DNA from: Promicromonosporaceae bacterium
GTDB lineage: Bacteria > Actinomycetota > Actinomycetes > Actinomycetales > Cellulomonadaceae
Direction: 5' to 3'
Length of the DNA: 7,802 nt
Assembly: GCA_009782865.1 (NCBI GenBank)
Contig: WRIF01000059.1
Location: 1 to 7,802, forward strand
Shown: piece after piece, positions 1 through 7,802 of the stretch
Numbering within the stretch: the first letter of the stretch is position 1
Layout: the number at the start of each line of letters is the position of its first letter
Made by a program: the position numbers and the translations under genes
The notes under the pieces: model-generated
What the model saw: only the letters and a program-made list of their open reading frames with translations
Database searches by the model: none
Told to the model about the DNA's origin: nothing

Positions 1-2
1 TC

Positions 3-929
3 TCCCGTCGCGCCTGGCTCGAGCAGACCCAGTCCGAGGTGCGCACCACCTTCCTGCAGACCCTCGCCAAGGGCCAGATCCGCCCCGGTGTGGTCTCCTC
101 GATCGTCAACTTCGGTGCCTTCGTGGACCTCGGCGGCGTCGACGGCCTCGTCCACGTCTCCGAACTGTCCTGGAAGCACATCGACCACCCCAACGAGGTG
201 GTTCAGGTGGGCGACGAGGTCACCGTCGAGGTGCTCGACGTCGACTTCGACCGCGAGCGCGTCTCCCTGTCGCTCAAGGCCACCCAGGAAGACCCGTGGC
301 AGACCTTCGCCCGCACCCACGCCATCGGCCAGGTCGTCCCCGGTAAGGTCACCAAGCTGGTTCCCTTCGGTGCCTTCGTGCGCGTCGAAGACGGCATCGA
401 GGGCCTGGTGCACATCTCCGAGCTGGCCGTCCGCCACGTCGAACTGCCCGAGCAGGTCGTCTCCGTCGGCCAGGACTGCTTCGTCAAGGTCATCGACATC
501 GACCTCGAACGCCGTCGCATCTCCCTGTCGCTCAAGCAGGCCAACGAAGGCGTGGACCCGGAGTCCGAGGACTTCGACCCCGCGCTGTACGGCATGGCCG
601 CCGAATACGACGAAAAGGGCGAGTACAAGTACCCCGAAGGCTTCGACCCCACCACCAACGAGTGGCTGGAGGGCTTCGAGGCCCAGCGCGAGGCCTGGGA
701 GGCCGAATACGCCAAGGCCCACGCCCGCTGGGAGTCCCACCGCGAGCAGGTGCGCGCCGCCGCTGCCGCCGACGCCGCGCAGGAGGCCGCAGCAGCCGAG
801 GCCGGCCCGGCCGACGCCGCCGACCCCGACGCCACCTCCTACTCGTCAACCCCGGCCGAGGAAGCCACCGGCACCCTCGCCTCTGACGAGGCACTGGCAG
901 CACTCCGCGAGAAGCTGACCGGTAACTAG
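3..929 (+). CDS. rpsA: 30S ribosomal protein S1, 3' part (5' end outside window)
   Basis: S1 binds mRNA on the small ribosomal subunit and helps load it for initiation. The frame is open from base 3 and ends at TAG 927-929. This gives 308 visible codons, so the gene starts upstream and the GTG at 39 is internal. Two complete S1 (OB-fold) RNA-binding repeats are visible at fragment residues about 24-93 and 110-179, each with an FGAFV strand, a GLVH(V/I)SEL segment and a closing SLSLK. They are probably the last two of the usual four. Then comes the actinobacterial acidic/aromatic tail (YPEGFDP, NEWLEGFE) and an Ala/Glu-rich low-complexity end. The stretch leading into the first repeat (SRRAWLEQTQSE) is also typical of actinobacterial S1. 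Two hairpins follow, so transcription probably ends here. I am very sure of the identity; the only limit is the missing 5' end. Confidence 0.97.
   Translation, partial: SRRAWLEQTQSEVRTTFLQTLAKGQIRPGVVSSIVNFGAFVDLGGVDGLVHVSELSWKHIDHPNEVVQVGDEVTVEVLDVDFDRERVSLSLKATQEDPWQTFARTHAIGQVVPGKVTKLVPFGAFVRVEDGIEGLVHISELAVRHVELPEQVVSVGQDCFVKVIDIDLERRRISLSLKQANEGVDPESEDFDPALYGMAAEYDEKGEYKYPEGFDPTTNEWLEGFEAQREAWEAEYAKAHARWESHREQVRAAAAADAAQEAAAAEAGPADAADPDATSYSSTPAEEATGTLASDEALAALREKLTGN
262..536 (+). repeat. Internal direct repeats of the S1 domains in rpsA
   Basis: The two S1 repeats of rpsA also match at the DNA level. TTCGGTGCCTTCGTG occurs exactly at 111-125 and 366-380 (15 nt, offset 255). TCTCCCTGTCGCTCAAG occurs exactly at 262-278 and 520-536 (17 nt, offset 258). 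The offsets differ by one codon. This reflects domain duplication plus uniform codon choice, not a mobile or regulatory repeat. Confidence 0.8.
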
Positions 930-932
930 CGC

Positions 933-956
933 GATCGGTAGCTAGCGTTACCGATC
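933..956 (+). other. Hairpin just downstream of rpsA stop
   Basis: Arms GATCGGTAGC (933-942) and GTTACCGATC (947-956) pair over 10 positions, including one G-U, around the tetraloop TAGC. It starts 4 nt after the rpsA stop and sits immediately upstream of the stronger terminator hairpin. It may protect the 3' end of the mRNA or form a tandem terminator. GGTAAC at 921-926 can pair with GTTACC at 947-952 instead, so the two folds compete. The pairing is seen directly; the role is inference. Confidence 0.5.
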
Positions 957-961
957 CAAGG

Positions 962-1002
962 CCAAGGGCCCGACTCTCTGTCCACAGAGGTCGGGCCCTT
1001 GG
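962..1002 (+). terminator. Strong GC-rich terminator hairpin after rpsA
   Basis: CCAAGGGCCCGAC (962-974) is perfectly complementary to GTCGGGCCCTTGG (990-1002). The inner part continues as CTCTG (976-980) with CAGAG (985-989), around loop TCCA, after a single bulged T. That makes about 18 base pairs. No T-run follows. A strong stem without a U-tail is common for actinobacterial intrinsic terminators, so this is the likely 3' end of the rpsA transcript. The stem is nearly symmetrical and could also act on antisense transcription. Confidence 0.85.
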
Positions 1003-1014
1003 GCTATCAGGGCC

Positions 1015-1027
1015 TAAACTGCGACCG
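1015..1027 (+). promoter_or_regulatory. Candidate -10 element for the alpha/beta hydrolase gene
   Basis: TAAACT at 1015-1020 fits the actinobacterial TANNNT -10 pattern. It ends 6 nt before the GTG at 1027, so the predicted transcription start falls on the start codon, giving a leaderless mRNA. No recognisable -35 lies 16-18 nt upstream, because that stretch is the 3' arm of the terminator stem. The only Shine-Dalgarno-like string is AGGG at 1009-1012, which is too far from the GTG to be convincing. This is a weak inference from position and consensus. Confidence 0.35.
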
Positions 1028-2610
1028 TGAAGGTATGGCGGCTCGCAGGAAGAACTGCGGTAATCCTCGGGGGACTCGCGATCCTCGGCGCCCTGGTGTC
1101 CCCGCCCTGGGACCCGCGCCCGGTTCGCGACCACCTGATTCCCGAGACGCCCTCAACCGTCATCGGCGCCACCCAGCAGGGCATCCAAGACGGCCGCATC
1201 CACCGTCCCGGAGACTTCGAGGTGCTCACCACCGAGGTGACAATCGAACTCGATGGCTACACCGTGGGAGGGCTGCTGCGTGAACCCATCGGCGCCGAGG
1301 CCGCGCCCGACACCAACGGCCTGACCGGGATTGCCTTCGTCCACGGCGCCGGCACCGGCCTGGCCTCCGAGGCGTTCACCGCCCAGGCCGAACAGCTGGC
1401 CTCGGCGGGAATAGTCACCCTCGTGCCGGACAAGCGCCTCGACACCTACTCCATATTCTCCCGTGACTATGTGACCATGGCCGACGACTACCTGCGCTCG
1501 GTCGAGTTCCTGCGCGCCTGGCCGGGGGTCGACCCGGAACTCGTCGGCGTCTACGGCGAATCGGAAGGTACCTGGATAGTGCCGGTCATGCAGGCACTGG
1601 ATCCCTCCATCGCCTTCACCATCCTGGTCTCGGCCCCCGTGGTGCCACCGCGCGTGCAGGCGGCCTTCGCCGTCGACAACTACCTGCGACACGCTGGCGT
1701 GCCCACCCAGGTGTTCCGCGCCATCCCACGCGCCCTCGGCATTCCCTTCCCCCTGGGACTGCTGGACTACGCAGACTTTGACGTGATTCCCTGGCTGCGG
1801 CAACAGAGCGCCCCGATCATGGTGGTCTACGGTGCCGTCGACCCCTCCATGCCCATCGACCAGGGCTCCCGCATCATCATCGCCGAGACCGCCATCGGAG
1901 GGCGGGGAGCCCCCGTCACCGTGCGCTTCTACGCCGGAGCCGACCATGGCCTGCGCATTGACGGCATCGTCGTACCGGAACTATCGCGCGACATCGCCGC
2001 CTGGGCGCAAGGCCTGCCCGAGACCGCCGACGCCGAACCCCGCATCGCCGGCGCCGCCCCGCTGCAGGAGTTCGAGGCCACCGCCGTGCCGAGCCCGGTC
2101 TGGTGGCTCAACGGAAACGTGGTGTTCGGCTCGCTCATCGTCGGCCTGCTGCTGCTCCTCGTCTCACTGAGCCTCTGGTTGAGTACCGCCAGGTCCCGGC
2201 ACTCCCATGCCCGCCGGGCCATCGCCAACGGTGAAGCCCCAGCGGTGGCCATGAACCGGGGCGTCCCCGCCCTCCTGCTCGCCCTGGGGCTCAGCTCGAC
2301 TGCCACCCTGGTGGCACTGGTGATCTACTTGATGGCCGTCGCCAGCCTCGCCCTGAACGACGAGCAATCCGCCTGGACCGTGCAGGGAGGCTGGGCCGGC
2401 GTGCGGCTGCTCGGCGTCGTCACCGTGGTCTGCGTGGCCCTCCTGATCGACCGCGCGCACCGCAGCCATGAGGCCAAGCGCGCCGATGAGCCACACGTCT
2501 CGCTCGTGACCGGCTGGCTCGCCCACCTGACGTTCTGGACCGCCCTCACCGGCTCCGCCATCGTCACCCTCTGGCTCACCTACTGGGGCGTATACCAGCT
2601 GGGACTCTGA
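1027..2610 (+). CDS. Membrane-anchored alpha/beta hydrolase with C-terminal transmembrane domain
   Basis: A 527-residue serine hydrolase of the alpha/beta fold; the substrate cannot be read from the sequence. Residues about 11-24 form a hydrophobic signal anchor. The catalytic domain covers about 60-335, with an oxyanion segment FVHGAGTG (104-111), nucleophile elbow GESEG (177-181, Ser179), acid in GAVDPSMP (Asp272) and catalytic His in GADHGLR (His307). All three triad residues are present in the right order. This resembles the esterase/dienelactone-hydrolase/acyl-peptidase group. Four further hydrophobic helices follow (about 366-386, 413-441, 457-474, 494-519), an unusual addition to such an enzyme. 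If the first helix is an anchor, the active site faces outside. The start is GTG 1027, since the anchor begins right after it and the terminator lies upstream. The gene is isolated after rpsA, and the next gene is another membrane protein 100 nt downstream. Confidence 0.85.
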   Translation: MKVWRLAGRTAVILGGLAILGALVSPPWDPRPVRDHLIPETPSTVIGATQQGIQDGRIHRPGDFEVLTTEVTIELDGYTVGGLLREPIGAEAAPDTNGLTGIAFVHGAGTGLASEAFTAQAEQLASAGIVTLVPDKRLDTYSIFSRDYVTMADDYLRSVEFLRAWPGVDPELVGVYGESEGTWIVPVMQALDPSIAFTILVSAPVVPPRVQAAFAVDNYLRHAGVPTQVFRAIPRALGIPFPLGLLDYADFDVIPWLRQQSAPIMVVYGAVDPSMPIDQGSRIIIAETAIGGRGAPVTVRFYAGADHGLRIDGIVVPELSRDIAAWAQGLPETADAEPRIAGAAPLQEFEATAVPSPVWWLNGNVVFGSLIVGLLLLLVSLSLWLSTARSRHSHARRAIANGEAPAVAMNRGVPALLLALGLSSTATLVALVIYLMAVASLALNDEQSAWTVQGGWAGVRLLGVVTVVCVALLIDRAHRSHEAKRADEPHVSLVTGWLAHLTFWTALTGSAIVTLWLTYWGVYQLGL

Positions 2611-2671
2611 TCCCGCCACGAAGGCATTCCCGGCCCACTTCCCCCCCAAGATTCCCCGAAAGCGCGCGTCG

Positions 2672-2698
2672 CTCACCCCCCTGGGGCGGGTGGGGGAG
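2672..2698 (+). promoter_or_regulatory. Shine-Dalgarno GGGGGAG within a possible hairpin
   Basis: GGGGGAG (2692-2698) is the only good ribosome binding string before the ATG at 2711, at a long 12-nt spacing. The C-rich stretch just upstream can pair with it: CTC 2672-2674 with GAG 2696-2698, CCCC 2676-2679 with GGGG 2692-2695, and CC 2680-2681 with GG 2689-2690, with two single-base bulges. A second fold pairs CACCC 2674-2678 with GGGTG 2688-2692. Either could hide the site or act as a weak terminator for the hydrolase gene. No other element is evident in 2611-2710. TAAAAA at 2699-2704 also ends 6 nt before the ATG and could be a -10. Confidence 0.35.
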
Positions 2699-2710
2699 TA
2701 AAAACATCCC

Positions 2711-4300
2711 ATGGACTCTTCGGTCACCCCCTTGCGCGCCGCCGACGGCGTCGAACCACCCATCGCCAGCGCCCGCGACGCCGCCGCCGGCCTCCTGCTG
2801 CTGTTGGGGCTGACCCTGCCATGGACCGCCGATCACCTGAGCGGCAGCAGGCATCTCGAGGTCCTGCTCACCACCGTCCTGGCGCTCGGGGCACTGCTAC
2901 TGGCCTACTCCCAGCGCAGGGGAGCGCTGGCCGGATGGAGGATTAACCCTCGGCTGACCAGGCTGATTGGCGCCACCCCCCTGGTGATCGTCGCCCTTGT
3001 CCACCTGCTCTTCGACGCCATCTACTCCGGAGAGCACCTCCTTAGCGTCGCCCGAGCAGAACGCTGGGGGGTGGGAATCGGCCTGGGCCTTTCGCTGGCG
3101 GGCGCCCTGCTGGTGTTGGCACCGACCGCGGTCATGGCCTGGAAGCACGTCACCTTTGTCCTGGGAGTGATCGTCGCGGTTCTGGCCGTGATCGCCGTGG
3201 TGCGCGGCGTCGGCGGTGACGTCCTGGGGGGATGGGAGCTGGTCTCCCACATCGTCACGTCGCTGGCCGCCATCGCCTTCCTCTGGCTGACGGTGTGGCG
3301 CTTCGACACCCACCGCGACTCGGCCGGACTGCTGCTGGTCGCCACCGGTTTCATCATGGCCCTCGGTGCCCCGTTCTTCGGCTCCGGCTCCAACCACTGG
3401 AACGAGGCGCCGTCCCTCGGCGCCTGGCTCGGCTTCACGCTGTGGCCCGCGCTAGCCGCCTCCGCATGGCCTCGCCTGTCCGCCCTGCTGAGCCGCTGCG
3501 GAGACAAGTCGACGCTCTACCTGTCCACCGCCTCGACCGGTCTGGGCCTGCTGGGCGCGGTCGGAGCGCTGACCGCCTTCGACGTCCTGGCAGCGAACTT
3601 CGCCGGGGAGGTCCCCAACTTCCTCGTGCAACTGCTGGTCGGCCTGATCGTCGCCGTGGGTGGCCTCTACGGTTGGTGGTCGCTCAGGCAGCATCCGGCC
3701 TCGGGGCAGCGCATGGCCGTCCTGCTGGCGGGCATCTGCTTCATCGCCGCCATCGTCCTGGCCGCGGTCTTGGCGCACGGCACCACCTTCGTGTCCCCAC
3801 TGACCTGGCTGCTCATCGCCCTGCCCCTCTTGGTCATTGGCCTGCTTACCGTCCCTGACTCGGTGGAGCGGGTGCGCGACACTGCCGACGCGGTGGATGC
3901 GGCCACGCTGCACTCCCAACCCCTGGCAGTGCTGGCCGACCCAGCTGTCGCCCCAGAAGATGCCGACGAGGCCTTGCCTCCCACCGAGACCGAGCTACCG
4001 CCGGTGGTTACCTCCGCCGACACGCAGCTGGTCTCCCCGCCCACGGCAGGCCCCCGAGTAGAAACGCCGCTCACCGATGCCGCCAACCGGGGAGCCGCCG
4101 CCGGTACCAACGGCGACACCTGGACGGCCGAGCAGGCCTCCAACCCCAAGACCTCCGGTAAGGACCTACAAGCCATCGTGGCCGAGGCCCCCCACCTGCG
4201 CCCCCTGGTGGCCGCGAACCCAGCGACGTATCAGGCCCTGCTTGACTGGTTGGGGACACTGGGTGACCCGGAGGTCGACAAGGCGCTCCGCCACCGCTAG
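2711..4300 (+). CDS. Polytopic membrane protein with C-terminal variant leucine-rich-repeat-like domain
   Basis: A 529-residue protein of unknown function. Residues 24-380 hold about 11-12 hydrophobic helices (about 24-38, 50-66, 86-103, 119-141, 148-165, 177-196, 205-221, 236-256, 272-290, 303-323, 334-356, 363-380). The first contains a GLTLPW motif. A Pro/Glu/Thr-rich, acidic linker follows (about 400-468). A small soluble domain at about 470-528 has WTAEQASNPKTS, then DLQAIVAEAPHLRPLVAANP and YQALLDWLGTLGDPEVDKAL. I recognise this as the actinobacterial 'variant leucine-rich repeat' type of helical domain, usually found at a terminus of membrane or zinc-ribbon proteins. No transport, enzymatic or nucleotide-binding motif is visible. 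ATG 2711 is the natural start, preceded by GGGGGAG. It ends 21 nt before leuA, so the two could be co-transcribed. The neighbouring hydrolase is also an envelope protein, which hints at, but does not show, a joint role. Confidence 0.8.
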   Translation: MDSSVTPLRAADGVEPPIASARDAAAGLLLLLGLTLPWTADHLSGSRHLEVLLTTVLALGALLLAYSQRRGALAGWRINPRLTRLIGATPLVIVALVHLLFDAIYSGEHLLSVARAERWGVGIGLGLSLAGALLVLAPTAVMAWKHVTFVLGVIVAVLAVIAVVRGVGGDVLGGWELVSHIVTSLAAIAFLWLTVWRFDTHRDSAGLLLVATGFIMALGAPFFGSGSNHWNEAPSLGAWLGFTLWPALAASAWPRLSALLSRCGDKSTLYLSTASTGLGLLGAVGALTAFDVLAANFAGEVPNFLVQLLVGLIVAVGGLYGWWSLRQHPASGQRMAVLLAGICFIAAIVLAAVLAHGTTFVSPLTWLLIALPLLVIGLLTVPDSVERVRDTADAVDAATLHSQPLAVLADPAVAPEDADEALPPTETELPPVVTSADTQLVSPPTAGPRVETPLTDAANRGAAAGTNGDTWTAEQASNPKTSGKDLQAIVAEAPHLRPLVAANPATYQALLDWLGTLGDPEVDKALRHR

Positions 4301-4303
4301 TAG

Positions 4304-6085
<1,782 letters not shown>

Positions 6086-6096
6086 CAGGCCTGCCC

Positions 6097-6849
6097 GTGC
6101 CCAGTTACCGCGACGACGCCTTGGTGTTGCGCACCCAGAAACTGGGCGAGGCCGACCGAATCGTCACGCTGCTGACGCGCGAGCACGGCAAGGTGCGGGC
6201 GGTCGCCAAGGGGGTGCGGCGAACCTCGTCGCGCTTCGGCGCCCGCCTGGAACCGTTCATGCATGTGGACGTGCAACTGCACGTCGGCCGGTCGCTTGAC
6301 GTGGTGCAACAGGTGGATACCGTCGGCGCATACGCGCGGCCAATCTGCGAGGACTACGGGCTGTACACCGCGGGCGCCGCCATGCTGGAGGCCGCCGACC
6401 GGCTGGTCGATGCCGAAAGAGAGCCGGCCACCCAGCAGTACTGGCTGCTGACCGGGGGCCTGGCAGCCCTGGGGGAACGCGCCCACGACGCCACCTTGGT
6501 GCTGAACTCCTACCTGCTGCGCGCCTTTGCCGTGGCCGGTTGGGCCCCGTCCTTCGCCGAGTGCGCCCGCTGCGGGCAGCCTGGCCCGCATACTGCGTTC
6601 TCGGTGCAGGCCGGGGGAGTGGTATGCGGTAGGTGTCGCCCGCCGGGTTCGGCCTCCCCGGCCCCAGAGACCCTCGCCCTGCTGGGCGCCCTGCTGGCTG
6701 GGGACTGGGCGGAGGCCGACGGAGCCGACCAGCGACACCGCACGGAGGCCGCCGGGCTGGTGGCTGCCTTTACCCAGTTCCACCTGGAACGGTCGCTGCG
6801 GGCCCTGCGCCATGTGGATCGAACCGTGCCCCATAGGCTGGCCCCGTGA
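6097..6849 (+). CDS. recO: DNA repair protein RecO
   Basis: RecO is a recombination mediator. With RecR it helps load RecA onto SSB-coated single-stranded DNA at gaps and anneals strands. The protein has 250 residues, the usual size. It has an N-terminal OB-fold (about 1-80: [36 protein letters not shown]) and a helical C-terminal domain. A zinc knuckle is complete, with CARC (Cys156, Cys159) and CGRC (Cys177, Cys180). The conserved helix [16 protein letters not shown] precedes it. The start is GTG 6097, with AGG at 6087-6089 seven nt upstream. A longer open frame back to 5986 would overlap leuA and has no RecO-like sequence before LPVPSYRD. The stop TGA 6847-6849 overlaps the uppS GTG in the string GTGA, indicating translational coupling. 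Confidence 0.95.
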   Translation: MPSYRDDALVLRTQKLGEADRIVTLLTREHGKVRAVAKGVRRTSSRFGARLEPFMHVDVQLHVGRSLDVVQQVDTVGAYARPICEDYGLYTAGAAMLEAADRLVDAEREPATQQYWLLTGGLAALGERAHDATLVLNSYLLRAFAVAGWAPSFAECARCGQPGPHTAFSVQAGGVVCGRCRPPGSASPAPETLALLGALLAGDWAEADGADQRHRTEAAGLVAAFTQFHLERSLRALRHVDRTVPHRLAP

Positions 6850-7640
6850 CCTTCAGCAGGCCGTTCGCCCATCTCTCCGGTGCCGTGGCTCCCGTCATCC
6901 CGGCCGCCTCCCTCCCACGGCACGTGGCCATCGTGATGGATGGCAATGGGCGGTGGGCCAACGCGCGGGGGCTGCCCCGCATCGAGGGGCATCGGCGGGG
7001 AGAGGCTTCCCTGCTCGACGTGGTGGCGGGGGCCGTCGAGATTGGGGTAAGGAACATCTCGGCCTATGCCTTCAGCACCGAGAACTGGCGGCGCAGCCCG
7101 GAGGAGGTTCGGTTCCTGATGGGCTTCAACCGGGACGTCATCAGGCGGCGGCGCGACGAGATTGCCTCCTGGGGGGTGCGCGTCCGGTGGGCCGGCCGCC
7201 GTCCGCGGCTGTGGGGCTCGGTGATCAAGGAGCTAGAGGTCGCGGAGAAGATGACCCGCGACAACGATGTCTGCACCCTGACCATGTGCGTCAACTACGG
7301 TGGCAGGGCGGAGATCGCTGACGCCGCCGCCGCCCTGGCCCGCGATGTCGCCGCCGGCAGGCTCAAGGCCGACCGAGTGACCGAGAAGACCTTCGCCCGC
7401 TACCTCTACCTGCCCGACCTGCCGGACGCCGACCTGGTCTGGCGTACGTCGGGGGAGCAGCGGCTCTCCAACTTCATGCTCTGGCAGGCAGCGTACAGCG
7501 AGATGGTCTTCACCGATGTGCTCTGGCCCGATGTCGACCGGCGGCACCTGTGGGCCGCCTGCGAGACGTACGCGCGGCGCGATCGCCGGTACGGCGGTGC
7601 CCTCCCGAACCCGACCGGGGAGCCAGGGGTCACCATTTGA
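6846..7640 (+). CDS. uppS: cis-polyprenyl (undecaprenyl/decaprenyl-type) diphosphate synthase
   Basis: Condenses isopentenyl diphosphate units in Z geometry to make the polyprenyl carrier lipid for peptidoglycan and other wall polymers. It is a cytoplasmic enzyme at the membrane face. The 264-residue protein contains every family signature: [13 protein letters not shown] (26-38, catalytic/Mg Asp32), GH at 48-49, [10 protein letters not shown] (75-84), NYGGR (150-154), and [11 protein letters not shown] (200-210) followed by WQAAYSE with Glu219. The final WPD and the [10 protein letters not shown] region are typical of actinobacterial members. Chain length (C50 or C55) cannot be read by eye. 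GTG 6846 overlaps the recO stop by 4 nt, with AGG at 6835-6837. It ends directly at the downstream operator, with no terminator between. The first 22 residues are a non-conserved extension, so a slightly later start is possible. Confidence 0.95.
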   Translation: MTFSRPFAHLSGAVAPVIPAASLPRHVAIVMDGNGRWANARGLPRIEGHRRGEASLLDVVAGAVEIGVRNISAYAFSTENWRRSPEEVRFLMGFNRDVIRRRRDEIASWGVRVRWAGRRPRLWGSVIKELEVAEKMTRDNDVCTLTMCVNYGGRAEIADAAAALARDVAAGRLKADRVTEKTFARYLYLPDLPDADLVWRTSGEQRLSNFMLWQAAYSEMVFTDVLWPDVDRRHLWAACETYARRDRRYGGALPNPTGEPGVTI

Positions 7641-7672
7641 CAATAATGAGAATCGTTCTCATTATTGAGATG
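7637..7672 (+). promoter_or_regulatory. Promoter of the metal-binding lipoprotein gene
   Basis: TTGACA at 7637-7642 is a perfect -35 hexamer, overlapping the last codons and TGA stop of uppS. Exactly 17 nt downstream is CATTAT (7660-7665), a 4/6 match to TATAAT that keeps A2 and the final T. The expected transcription start is about 7672, which is the first base of the GTG start codon, so the transcript should be leaderless. There is no Shine-Dalgarno sequence. The 27-bp palindrome covers the end of the -35, the spacer and the -10, the ideal place for repression. Confidence 0.7.
7641..7667. promoter_or_regulatory. Fur-family operator, most likely a Zur box
   Basis: CAATAATGAGAA (7641-7652) and TTCTCATTATTG (7656-7667) are perfect inverted repeats of 12 nt around TCG. 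The core TGAGAATCGTTCTCA (7647-7661) matches the Fur/Zur 7-1-7 type, and the flanking AATAA/TTATT resembles actinobacterial Zur sites. The AT-rich element stands out from GC-rich surroundings. The downstream gene begins like a zinc-type ABC binding protein, and recO-uppS lies near zur in mycobacteria, so Zur is favoured over Fur. It does not look like a DtxR/IdeR box (TTAGGTTAGGCTAACCTAA type). The regulator itself is not in the window. Confidence 0.85.
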
Positions 7673-7802
7673 TGAAGTCATCCCGTCGTGTCGCGTTCGC
7701 CGCTCTCATCGCTCTCGCCCTCCCTGCGCTGGCCGCCTGCGGGTCGACTCCCGGCTCGGGTTCCGGCCCGATCCAGGTGGTCGCGGGCGAGAACTTCTGG
7801 GG
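7672..7802 (+). CDS. Metal (probably zinc) ABC transporter substrate-binding lipoprotein, 5' part (znuA-like)
   Basis: Only the first 43 codons are present; the gene runs off the window end. GTG 7672 opens a classic lipoprotein signal peptide: MKSSRR, a hydrophobic stretch (residues about 7-19), then lipobox LAAC with Cys23 as the acylated residue. A Gly/Ser spacer follows, then IQVVAGENFWG, which matches the start of the mature domain of cluster A-I metal-binding proteins (ZnuA/TroA/AdcA kind, usually VVAAENFWG). The protein would sit on the outer face of the membrane and deliver metal to an ABC permease probably encoded downstream. The Zur-type operator 4 nt upstream supports zinc as substrate, though manganese or another metal cannot be excluded from 43 residues. 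The overlapping ATG at 7670 is followed at once by TGA and is not a start. Confidence 0.8.
   Translation, partial: MKSSRRVAFAALIALALPALAACGSTPGSGSGPIQVVAGENFW

Noticed and set aside
7641..7667. Palindrome as a DtxR/IdeR iron box or as an intrinsic terminator for uppS
   Set aside because: The core TGAGAATCGTTCTCA is of the Fur/Zur type and not TTAGGTTAGGCTAACCTAA-like. A three-base loop, AT-rich stem and overlap with a good promoter argue against a terminator.
7670..7672. ATG just before the lipoprotein gene as its start
   Set aside because: It is followed directly by TGA. The GTG at 7672 opens the signal-peptide frame.

Overview
The window is GC-rich, and every gene I can support lies on the + strand. 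It looks like ordinary chromosome from a high-GC actinomycete (Actinomycetota). The evidence is an S1 ribosomal protein with the long acidic/alanine-rich actinobacterial tail, a type-2 LeuA very close to the mycobacterial enzyme, the recO-uppS pair next to a zinc-type operator (recalling the recO/uppS/zur neighbourhood of mycobacteria), a C-terminal domain of the actinobacterial 'variant leucine-rich repeat' kind, and heavy GTG start use (five of the six visible starts). A family such as Propionibacteriaceae is possible, but that is inference and no 16S is present.

Layout: (1) 3-929, the 3' part of rpsA (30S protein S1), followed by two hairpins at 933-956 and 962-1002, the second a strong terminator. 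(2) 1027-2610, a membrane-anchored alpha/beta hydrolase with a four-helix membrane tail. (3) 2711-4300, a polytopic membrane protein ending in a small soluble helical repeat domain. (4) 4322-6085, leuA (2-isopropylmalate synthase). (5) 6097-6846 plus stop, recO (recombination mediator). (6) 6846-7640, uppS (cis-polyprenyl diphosphate synthase), overlapping the recO stop by 4 nt. (7) 7672 to the window end, the first 43 codons of a metal-binding lipoprotein of an ABC importer, behind a 27-bp Fur/Zur-type palindrome.

How they fit together: leuA, recO and uppS are tightly packed (11-nt gap, then a GTGA overlap) and are probably one transcription unit serving leucine synthesis, DNA repair and cell-wall lipid carrier synthesis. 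The membrane protein lies only 21 nt upstream of leuA and could be co-transcribed. The two envelope proteins of unknown function (1027-4300) sit between the rpsA terminator and leuA. The metal importer gene starts a new, metal-regulated unit. Its TTGACA -35 box overlaps the uppS stop codon, its operator covers the spacer and -10, and the predicted transcription start falls on the GTG start codon, so the mRNA is probably leaderless.

I found no mobile element, CRISPR array, tRNA, rRNA or phage gene. The least explained parts are the two membrane-associated proteins, and the most informative regulatory site is the operator/promoter at 7637-7672.
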